Assembly: GCA_902728285.1 (NCBI GenBank) | Contig: CACVBU010000743.1 | Location: forward strand, 2,180,802-2,244,801 | DNA: 64,000 nt | Source: Clytia hemisphaerica | Taxonomy: Eukaryota; Cnidaria; Hydrozoa; Leptothecata; Clytiidae | Direction: 5' to 3' | Shown: in pieces, positions 27,201 to 39,200 of the stretch | How the letters are laid out: each line of letters starts with the position of its first letter | How positions within the stretch are numbered: the stretch's first letter is position 1 | Position numbers and translations under genes: made by a program | The notes under the pieces: generated by a model | What the model was told of the DNA's origin: nothing | The model's database searches: none | What the model saw: only the letters and a program-made list of their open reading frames with translations

Positions 27201-30200
27201 GGACCATAAACTATAAAATCATTTCATATCAAACTGTTATATGCATTTCAGTTTTTTCTTAGAATCTGTTTATTTATCCGACCAAATTCGTTCAATTATT
27301 TTTGAGTTCTTTATTCCGTAAGTTAGGTTTATGAATGTTTCGTGCACTGTAATCAAATTGTTTTCAGAATATTCGTTCACGTACCAAAAATAACATATGC
27401 CACTCATATCAAGGCTGGTCTATTTATTGTCTATAAAATTTCAAGTGCAAAAGTAGATGGCTAAAATCCGATATTTCGAAATAATGTCAATTTAAATTAT
27501 CAAACTAATACCCCGAGTAGATGATAACTGTCTTTAAAATTTCCAATGCAAATGTCGATGGCCGCAATAAAATCCATCAGTATATATAACCCATATAACC
27601 AAAATCAGAACCATTATGCCGTAGTAATAATCCAACAATTATCTAATAACAACTTTTGATGGACATAATGCCTTTGGTTACAGCTTGATCAGTCTGTCCA
27701 TGATTTTACCCCATTTCCATGTCTGATAAATTTCTGGTAAAAATTAAAATAAGTTGTTCATTTTTCGAGTTTTTTTTCAGCGTCCGTCTCCATAGCCTAC
27801 ACAATAGACAGATCCAGGCTTTTAGGCCTTACTCTTGGTCTATAGGCACTGCTATAGGCGGCCACTAGTGGCCCCCACCGGGAATTGCTTATTAATAGTT
27901 TTAAACATAATAGACAACATTCCAAAAAGATGTTTATCAATAGAGATTTTAAATAAAAGAATGTTTAAAACACAGCTGCTTGGCTTAGGTTTCGAAACTC
28001 TCTATTGTTTCATTAAAAACTCAGTGCGCATGCGATTTATCTGGAGAATTTCAATATTCAAAACAAGAGCAGTGCTCATAGCCCGAAGACCGTCTCCAAC
28101 GAATTCTCGCAAAGAATGCGAAGAGTTTGTTTACTTTTTGATGATAATTTTCGAACGTACATACTTTTTCGAACGTACATACTTTTTCGAACGTACATAC
28201 TTTTTCGAACGTAACACGTTCGATTGGGCATACTGGAGAAGTGGGACGTGGGACGGTGGGACGCTCGAGTGGGACGCTAAGGTGGGACGGTAGTGGGACG
28301 CTAAGGTGGGACGGTAGTGGGACGCTAAGGTGGGACGGTAGTGGGACGCTAAGGTGGGACGGTAGTGGGACGCTAAGGTGGGACGGTAGTGGGACGCTAA
28401 GGTGGGACGGTAGTGGGACGCTAAGGTGGGACGGTAGTGGGACGCTAAGGTGGGACGGTAGTGGGACGCTCAGGTGGGACTGTAGTGGGACGCTAAGGTG
28501 GGACGGTAGTGGGACGCTAAGGTGGGACGGTAGTGGGACGCTAAGGTGGGACGGTAGTGGGACGGTAGTGGGACGCTAAGGTGGGACGGTAGTGGGACGC
28601 TCAGGTGGGACTGTAGTGGGACGCTCTCTCGTAAGGCTTTTGTATTTTTGCTTCTCTGATAATTATGTACGAGTAAAAAAGAACTCAATATGAGTAAATG
28701 AATACTTTCACAAAACACATATACATGATCTGTTCTTCAGTTTTCAACCTACACAGGATTTCGGCCAAAATATATATATTGATTTTTTTATCATATAGTG
28801 GATGATAAACGAATAATAATAATATTCAAATTGGATGTTTGATCGAAAAGCTACCAAGCAATATGCGTGCGAGTCAGAAATAAACACCGGAAAATGTGTA
28901 ATCAATTTCTGGCTCCTTATCTTCAGGCTCATATTGTCTAATTTATAGAACAATTTTATTATTTTCCAACACTTTCAATCCTTTGCAACTTTGTCTAGGC
29001 TAAATCTGGGAAAACCTAATGGCCAGTAAAACTTTTTTACCCCCTTTAATCATATATAACAGGTTTCAATAGGTTTTAGATTCTTCACACTAAGGTTTTT
29101 ACAAAAGTGGTCCAGCAGCAGCCTGACTATATTTCGAAGAGTTTATATTTATTGAGAATAACAAAGTAATCATTCGAATCAGAGGGGTTTCCCCAGAAAC
29201 ACGATTTTGAATTCGAATGAAAAGAAAACATTCTAATTGTAATAAAGGGCTTTCCCCTCAGCATGAGTGGGACGTTCAAGTGGGACGCTCTTTTATCAGA
29301 ATATTGTCTTTTTGTCTTTATAATTATTTAATGAAAAATGTGAAATCAATTTCTGGCTCCTTTTCTTTTGGTTTGGCTATTAATTTATAGAACACTACTG
29401 TAAGTCTGCGATAACGTATTTCGAAAAAAAATGATGCACAAACAAATGAAAATAAAACCAAAAAACTCTATAAAAATCTAAAAACAACTTTCAACGATGG
29501 ACACGCGACTTTAAAAATCTTTAGCCTAGTCAACTTCATAAAATTTGATGAAAGAAGTTTTTGGGTGCCACGTGTATGTTTCACCTCACGGGTTTTCCCT
29601 TTCACGTGAACAATGTGGATACTTTTATTATTCATGCTGATGGTTAGTCTACACAATAGACAGATCCAGGCTTTTAGTTAAAATCAGTTCTCGCAGATTT
29701 AGACATTTAGCCTCTAGGCTAAAAAGAGCGTTAGAATTGTTGAAATTGCTCTGTAAATTACACAATTGAATTACACAAAAAGAGCCAAGAGGAGGAGCCA
29801 GAAATTGATTTATCTGACTGACTAGCTTTTTGTGTCTTTGTAGCTTCGATCAAATTGATTATGTTATTATTTTATAATCCATTCACTATGAAAAAAGTCA
29901 AAAACATTTCGATCGATCTGTGTATTGTTTATAAGTACTTGACCTGTCCCTCTTCACTGTACTATAAAAAGAAAAAGACAAAATACATATAAAAGAGCGT
30001 CCCACTACCGTCTCACCTTAGCGTCCCACTACCGTCCCACCTTAGCGTCCCACTACCGTCCCACCTTAGCGTCCCACTACCGTCCCACCTTAGCGTCCCA
30101 CTTTAGCGTCCCACTACCGTCCCACTACCGTCCCACTTTAGCGTCCCACTACCGTCCCACCTTAGCGTCCCACTACCGTCCCACCTTAGCGTCCCACTAC

Positions 30201-33200
30201 CGTCCCACTTGAGCGTCCCACCTGAGCGTCCCACTACCGTCCCACCTTAGCGTCCCACTACCGTCCCACCTTAGCGTCCCACTACCGTCCCACTTTAGCG
30301 TCCCACTACCGTCCCACCTTAGCGTCCCACTACCGTCCCACCTTAGCGTCCCACTACCGTCCCACCTGAGCGTCCCACTCGAGCGTCCCACCTGAGCGTC
30401 CCACCGTCCCACGTCCCACTTCTCCAGTATGCCGTTCGATTGTTCGAAAGTTCGACTTTCGACTTTCCATTGTTTTGTTTTTTTCAAAAATATTCTATTT
30501 GTATGTGTGCGTGGGAAAAATAAAAATAGCAACAGTTCTTGCAACATCTACTTCCGTGTAAGACACATTCCAGGAGATGTTAACAAACAAGCTCCCGAAT
30601 TCTCAAAACAATGTCTTGGTTGATTTTTGTCAATTTGTGTTTTCTTTCTCGCCAATATCTTCTTTCTTCTAACTTTCAAGCTAACGAAGAGACGTCGAAA
30701 TGCAGCGTCTCCAATTATTTTCAGAAAATGGTTGAACCCCCACAAAATCGAAGTCGCCACGCTTGCTAGGCCTGTACAGTACCGAGTTTTATTTTACACT
30801 TGTTTCTAGCTGAGGAGACAAATATTTAAGTTCGAATTACAGAAAGATTGAAAAAGTAGAGGTTCGAGTTATAGAGTATCAAACATCAAACGCTCTTTTG
30901 GCCATAGGACTTAAAAAAGAAAAAGACGGCATTTTTTATTTAGATTCTCTTTTTTCTCTTTTCTGTCTTGTCTTCCCTAAAGGATGATGGAGCTACAGTT
31001 GACTCTCTCTAATTCGACCTTCAAGAAACCAAGAACTTTCTTCGAATTAGAGAAAAATCGAATAACAAAAAGTCATTTTAGATGATTTTCCAGCTGTGGG
31101 CACCAATATCTTAGTTTGAATTAAGAAAGATTTGAATGATTTGATTTCGAATGATAAGGGAGAGCTGACTATATGATCGAACACTCTTTTGACCATAGGA
31201 TCTGAAGAAAGAAAAGGACGGTATTCAACAAAAGTTGAAAATCAAAGAAAAAGAACTGCAAAAAGTTCAACAAAATTTTGATGAGAAGGAACAAGAGATT
31301 CAAAGGATGAAGAATGAAATGATACGTATGACTGACCAACAAAAGGTATTTAGATTCTCTTTTTGTCGGAATTTCTGTCTCGTCGGCTTTTCCAAAAAAG
31401 GACGCTTTTTTAATAGGGACACAAAGGTTCCAATTCCAGGAACAATTTTAGAATAATATCAGCTTTAAAGATTGGCTGATTTGAACCATTTTCAAGTTTA
31501 TAAGTGAATAGAATTTATCTCCGAGTAGATTCTGATACTCCGTGCATGGCACGTATCTCTAGATTATCGTTTCGTAGTACACTCTGTGCGCATTGTCTGT
31601 TTGATAAAAAACTTTCCGCGCGGAAAACTCTGCGATGAAGTATGATTTATAAATAGCGATACTTCTCACGTCGTCTCCCCTCTCTCACCCGCACTTTATC
31701 GCAGTGGTCGATTTGAAAATCTCAAATCAGAAAAGACAATGCAGCAGACCCTCTACGGTAATGAATTTTCAAGTTAGCGGTAGATATAGTACAAATACAT
31801 ATTGTACAGACTAGGCACGTTTTCACGCTGACGGTGTACGTGTCCCCTCTGATATGTTTTGATATAAGGTATGCGTATTGTGTATAAAATTCTCGTCTGA
31901 TAGTTTGTAGACTTTAAAACGCCAAATTTCTTAAGAAATTGCCCAAAAATGCTCATATAAAATGATCAAAATAATAAGAACATTTTAAGAACATTTTAGG
32001 CTTAAAAATCAAAATGCTTTAAAAATTCTGAATGTTCTTATGAAAAAGAAATCAAGGGTTATCGATTGCCATGCTTAGATTATCCGAAAACCTTTTACTT
32101 TAAGAAAAAGAAAATTGGCTGATTTCAGGGCTGGAGAGAACAAAACTGTGTACTATTGATTTTTAGCTGGCATCGGAGAAAGCAGGTGAAGAGAAAGAAG
32201 CTGTGGAGTGTTTGAGATCACTGGTAGCAGACAACGAAGCTTACGTTAAATGTATTGCTGAACAACAAAGTATCATCAATTCGCTGAAGAGTGACAATTT
32301 TGAGATATCAAGACGCATGAACGATACACTACGTAAGCTTGTTTAGTTTATATTGATTGCCATCCATATGCTTACCATGCTAAAAAATTTAAAGGCCATA
32401 ATGGGCTTTTCCAGAAAAAAATTTTACCCCCACTGTTGAGGATATTGATTTTTCGAAGTATCGAACCCCCTGATTAATCACGGGTAATCAGGACTGATTG
32501 CGCTTCCCGTTTGTAAAACCTTCAAAATTCGATAGAAGCACCCCCTTCTCACAGACCCGGCAGGATTTTTCAGCCAGGGGGGGTATGACGGACCAAAATT
32601 TGATGTGGATTAATGTTCCCATCTTTTTTATGGCTGGGATTTGATTTAAATTTTTTCGAGCCAGAAAACTCAATGGAGATGGAAAAGATAACATAATATT
32701 TTGCAGTGAAAATTTGTTTATTTTCAGCGGGGACAACATTTGGGAAATAATTTTCCACTGGGGACGATGATTTGACCAATTTTTTCCAATGGGAAGGGGT
32801 CCTAGTGGGTCTTTGAGAAGGTGGTTTTTCGACCATAGAATGGCCCCTTCAATGGATTCTCAGTAATAAGAAGTTCCGAAGGGGTAGGAAACCCTCGGCT
32901 GTGAGAAAACGAAATAGTTAAAAATATCTAAAACAAAGGTTTCGAAAATGTCCGACGTTTTTTAAGTAGTATTACTTTCAGCATTCTGTTTCAATTCCTT
33001 GAAAAATCGCTTGAATAAAATCTTGGATCTTGACGCAATGCTCTTGGTATTTTTCATCGAAGTCTCTAGACGATCCCATCGTCTACATGATTTAATAATT
33101 TCACCAAAAAGGGAATAATTCAGGGGGCGGGATGAATTTGAAAACGGACTTTAGTTCGGAGCGGACAGGTTTATACCATGAACATATAAACGACTGGACA

Positions 33201-36200
33201 TCTATCTTTTATTGTCTCTTTGAAGCGAGCTTCGTTGCCGCCTGTATTTCAAAATTGGTATGAAAAATCCGACAATATTCCGTCATAATTTTATTTCCTT
33301 GAATTATTTAGGTAAAAGGATTGATAGAGCTTGAACATTACTCCCAATCTACAAAAAAATTATTTTCGAATTTTTTCACAAGTTTGTAATATATTTTATC
33401 AACATTTTTAAGTCTAAAATGCAGAATTTCAACTGCGTGTGTACTTTTGAATCCCTTTTGTCACTTCAATAATTTTTTTTATGACTTGAAAAAAATAGCT
33501 TGCCAAAGTTTAGAGCCTGTGTCATAAGAATATCGAAATTAGAATGCGACACTTTCTAAAATTATTAGACACTTTTAAGTCAAAATTTAGAAATATTAGT
33601 CGAAGTTTTGACAAGCTGACGATGATTTTGCCTCTGTCATCTTTGTTATGATATAGATAAAAGACTTGAGAAGAGTAGAACAACAGAGACTTTTGTCGAA
33701 GGTTTGACGTTGTTAGCAAGGTACTCCCAAGTGGTATATCATCAAAACCTATTGTTTCATTTTATGCTTTTAACGAGGCGGCAACGAAGCTAGCAGCCTT
33801 TTCTACAAAAAGACAAAGGAGATGGATGTTGTTAAGTTAATGTTTGAATCTGTATATAAAAAAAAGATTTAAAATCAAAACAAAACAAAAATTTTATAAT
33901 TTATGCAATTTCAGTAAAATTTATTCAATTTAATTTAATTTATTCATGACATCATAATTTATTTTCACTAGCTAATTATTTATACTAATTTATTCATGAC
34001 AATTTATTTGACCTTTGACCTTGACCTCACTTCTTAGGCTACCATTATGATGAGTCATCATGTTGGAATTGGCATGCCAACATGGTAGACTTATGCATAA
34101 AAGGTGTGTCTCAAAGTCAGTCTTGCTAATGCCACTAGACAGTAAGCATCATGCAACTTTTAGTCATTCATAAATTCAACATGGCTACCATTGTTCCATG
34201 TGGCACTCAGTGAGCACGCATTCAGTCTCAGCCTCTGCTCACATTTTGATTTTGGATTTGATTTATTCATGGTTCATTTTGTTTGTTTATACATTTGACC
34301 TTTTCATTTACCTACTGGCATCAGTTCACAGCATCCACATTTGGCCAGCTGGTAAGTTTCTTTCACTGACACACCTTAAGTTAGGACTTACTTTCTACTT
34401 TTGTGACTTAGATATTATTCATCTCAGACATTTTATTTATTTCCTACATAATTATAGATTCACTCATAGACTTAGGCTTATTTTCTTTCATTGTCAAACT
34501 TTATACTTACGCTATTTTCATTTTACATTATTTAGTTTGACGGTTTATCAATATCAATACAAATCGTACAAAACTCGCCTGATTAATGCCCGCCAGCACC
34601 GGTAACCCCACAGATGTCCAGTCGTTTATATGTTCATGTTTATACAAACTGTACGTAATGGCTGTAAACTCTGCACACTGCGTTTGCTATCCCTCTAACG
34701 GACGATAGCCGTTATTCTCGTAATTCTTCGTTTAAAAATATAATGCCAAAAATGTGCATCAACATACATTTTAGACTCGCTTGAAGCAGAATGCGACACG
34801 TCATTAAGAATGAAAGCAAAATTAAAGAACGTCATGGAAATCAGCCTGACTCGTGAAAGTGACAAGAATTTCTTACAACGACAAGAAATTGAAACACTAA
34901 AGAAACAACTAGAGGATATTCGGTATGTCTTGTGTGGTTCTTTTGACCTTAATTCATGGACGTCAATCTTATGCGAAAAAAGGTCACCTCTCGTTACAAT
35001 ACACCTTTTCGACTGTGGTCGCACGGTCAGGCGCGTGCCACTTAATTATTTAATTATCCTGTTTTGACACCTTTTTCTATTGTCTATATATGCGAAAAAA
35101 GGACCGGAACGGTTTCAGCGGAATAAAGCGGACAAAAAAATGCCCGCACGGCAATTGACGGTTACGGTCGAAAAGGTGTATACTGTTCTATTATATAATG
35201 GGCTTTTCCAGAAAAAAATTGAATATGGGATGTCGCCCAAATTACCCCCGGACAGAGAAAATTTACCCCCCGGACAAGGCAAATTTTGAGGATTTTTCGC
35301 TACCCCCGGACAATATATCCTCCAACCCCCCCCCACCCCCACTCACACGAACATTTTCTGGAAGAGCCCAATCGAGCACTCTAAGAGGAAAAGATAAAAA
35401 CTTTCCAAGTCGACCAAATTTATAGAGTTAAGGTGAATGAACTGGTGAGATTACATAGACACACAAGAGTGTTATTTAAGGGGGTAGTCATATGAGATTT
35501 TGAAAATTGGTGAAAAATTTATCAATTTCGGGATTTAAGGCTTTTTAGTATCCTTTATCCTTCCTAAACATACCCTGAAAATTTCAAGGCCGTAGCATAA
35601 ATATCTGCCGATATATAGGGTTTCTTATGAGCCCTGGTATACAATTTTCTCCTTAGCAACGGTAAATCGCATCCGTTGCTAGGGCCTCATTTCAGTATGG
35701 CTGCTCTAAACATAGCATCATGACATACCAAATGAAAGCTCTTTTTACGCCCTTTTTGGGCGTCTAAGTCAATACCGCCTTTTTTCCCCGGGATTTCTAA
35801 ATATGACGTAATTAAAGATGGTAACCGAAGAAGTGGTATTTTCAAAAACATTCACATTTTGGAGGCAGTCAGCTGTGTTTTTGACATGGAAACTGAGCTT
35901 ATGTATTGTTTTGGATTGAATTATGATATTATTGAATGTTTCATTTCATTTCTCACATCTGGGAAAGCTTTGGAAGCCTATAATTTGAGTGAAAGCAACA
36001 ATTTGATTCTGCGAACTGATGTTTTCGAGCAGTAAAACTTGTACACTGAAAAAACTTTTCAAAGTGATGGACTATAGACTATGAACCATGGTATGAATAA
36101 AGTTTGAAACAAGGAACTAAACACATTCAATGATGTATCCATTATGAGTCTTAAATCCAGTGGAAATCTAGTCTTTGATGAATCGTGGCACTCATGGCGC

Positions 36201-39200
36201 CAGGAGGCGATCCTGGAAAATTGAGTAAAACTATGCATGATTGACGTTCAACCTGAAGACACGTTTCCCTAAGATCAACACTGAAATTCAACTGTAAATG
36301 ATATAAACAGATTTGAGAGAGCACAAGGATGATATATTTTGTTGGCAATATGTTTTTTGACGAGAAAATGCACTTTTATTGACTTAAAGCCATGTTTACG
36401 CGTTGTACGCAGAGTTGACGCAAAATACTTGGAGATTCCCGGAGCACGTGGAAGGCCATTTTTTTCAAAAAACTTGGACTATTTTAGTATTTCCAGTACA
36501 GTACCTTTTCAACATTAAAAGTAATGTGTCAATCCATTTTGGTCAACCACAGCAAAAATTTTGTAAAACGGTCTATGTATCGCAGAAAAATTGAGAAAAA
36601 CCTCTATTTTTAACTTTCTGCGCCGTTTTCTCAAAACACGTTTTAGGGGGTTTTCCCGCACATTGTCAGCCTTTTCTCAGGATTGAGAAAAGCTATTGAC
36701 TTGAAATTTTCAGGGTAGTTTTCCATTATGGTAAGCCTCAGGATGAATGAAGCAGTTTTTCAAAAAAATCATTTTTTGACTTTTAAACTGAAAAAGTACA
36801 AATTTTAGGTTCCAGACCCCCTGGCTTGAAATTTTGAAAAATTTTTCCACTCATTCTGGAGACTTTCATAATACTAACCTTCACCAAAAAAAATTTTTGA
36901 GTAGCTTTCTTAGCTTTTCTTAAAAGGTTGACACAATATTTTTATAGCTTTTACCCCCTGGACGATATTACCCCCGTCTTTGCTATTTTTAGAATTTTTT
37001 TTTACTTTTTCATACCCTTTATAGTTGTGCTACAATTGTGGAAAGTTTCATTGAAAAATATTTACTACTTCACAAGATATAACAAAAAGTTTAAAAAATG
37101 ACATTTCAAATTTCTCATATGACTACCCCCTTAACGGAATTGTACTGTATGTCATATTCTATGTTTTGTTTTTTCAGCACTGAGCGTCAACAGTTAAAGT
37201 TAGACCTGGAAGATAAAGTGTACGAACTTGATAAAACACAAAACGATTTGACTAGCCTGAAAAGTGTGGTTGAATACAACCTTGGTAGCATAGATGCTGA
37301 AAAAAGGTATAACGCTCGATTTTCTTTGTGTGCCAGATTTTGATCTTTAAAGGAATACGAGATTGTTTTAAGTGATTTTCCTGACCTTTCGAAGTTGAAT
37401 TCATTTGATGTGTTTGAATAGGAGATGCACGATATATTGGTAGCAAAACGTTCTTCGATATAAGTTCTTTGTTCCTTTAACATGTAGTAGTTTGATCGGA
37501 CTAGTTTTCGCAAGATTTAATTTCACGAGCTAAAATAAATTTCTTTACGTTCGAAATTTTCTAGTTTTATTTTTGACGAATCAGCGTTTTGAATGAATTT
37601 GCGAATAGAACGAAATTTAATTGAAAGTTGTCCTGTGAAAAAGTGAAAATATACCGGGTGACCCACGAAAAAGTTCAGACGTTTCCCGACGTCTTGAGGC
37701 CGAACAAATGTCCCAAAGTGCTTGGAGTTTTGATATTTAGAAAGTAGATATCCTAACTTAAAACTTGAGCTATCACTTTTTAAATTTGACCGACTTGTTC
37801 TCTGCTTATGAGCTTTTAAAGTCAAAATTCACTTTACGGAAAATGTAAAAAAACACGTAAAAAAGGGTATCAAATTTGGTATTTTTAGACGTTTTTTATA
37901 TACAGTTTTTGAAAAAAATCTATGAAAGCGTCAATTTTACAAAAACTAGTCTTGTTTTAAACAAAAATTACTCTCAAAGGTGTTTTTATTAATTATTAAT
38001 GTCATAAAACTCGTTAAATAAGTCAATTTGTAAGTGATTTTCTAATTGATTGCATGAATTTAATACCTCTTTTTTACGTGTTTTTTACACCTTTCGAAAA
38101 GTGAATTTTGACTTTAAAAGCTCATAAGCAGAGAACAAGTTGGTCAAATTTAAAAAGTGATGGCTCAAGTTTTAAGTGAGGATATCTACTTTTTAAATAT
38201 CAAAACTCCAAGCACTTTGGGACATTTATTCGGCCTCAAGACGTCGGGAAACGTCTGAGCTTTTTCGTGGGTCACCCGGTATATCATATTTTACGCTGAA
38301 AATCTGATTTTGAGTATTTTACGTGGATTTCATGAGTCAGCATTTTCACGCGATTTTGCGAGATTTATTTTCGCGAAAATGGCAAAAATTCGCGAAAATA
38401 TGATTAGAGTAATTCTATTCAGCACGAAAGAAAGTTTTGAAAAGTGACTTATGCTTCTTTTTTTCAGATCAAAAGATTTTGTTGAAGAACAATTGAAACT
38501 GGTCATTCAAGACCGTGGACACACTCTACAGAAACTTCGTTCATTGGAACTGGCCAACCAAGTCTTACAGGTAGTGATCAATACTCAAGCTTTGGGCTTC
38601 CTACAATCATGGTCGTAATGGTAACATGTATAAATCAAGCAAAATAAATTTTTGAAGATGTTTTCCTCTGATAAGATATTATTAATTTCGCCTAGCGAAA
38701 GTATTACGATAGCCTTTCTGTGTGCGTGCGTGGCGAGAAAATTTTTCGGGCGAAATAATGGCGTGTGGGCGTTTTTCGGGCGTTCTGTTTTCCGTGAGCA
38801 CGTGATCAAAACAATCTGTTTAGCCAATCAATGCTCACAATCCCACATCCGGGTAGTTTTTTTTATCAAATGTGCCAAATATGGTAGCTAAGGCTGCTAA
38901 CATTAAATCTTCCAGTCAGTATACTGCCAGGTCCACAGCTGTTAACGTGAGATAATCAAAATTACTTTAAATTAAAGAAGAAATAGTAAGTATTTACTTT
39001 CATATTTGCATAGCAGCTCTGCACCTCAGAACTGTTCAAAGCCTGTTTTGCCCCTTCATATTCATTCATTCATTGACTGCACTGAATTTGATTGTGGCAT
39101 TTTTTTTCTTTTTTGCTTTTTTTTTGCCCTTCGGATTTATGCACTACGGGCCACTAAATCTGATTGAGGCCTTTTTTCCCTTCAGGTTCATGCACTACGG

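Noticed and set aside
28140-28212. CRISPR-like direct repeats
   Set aside because: The units are adjacent without spacers and the genome is eukaryotic; it is a plain tandem repeat.
28241-28579. Open frame of repeated SGTLRWDG (and its mirror at 30197-30547)
   Set aside because: The 24-bp unit length is a multiple of three and stop-free, so the minisatellite gives long frames by itself. No start context, splice sites or homology.
34198-34605. 135-codon hydrophobic frame
   Set aside because: Lies inside an inverted-repeat element and an intron; T-rich composition gives Phe/Leu/Tyr runs without any domain.
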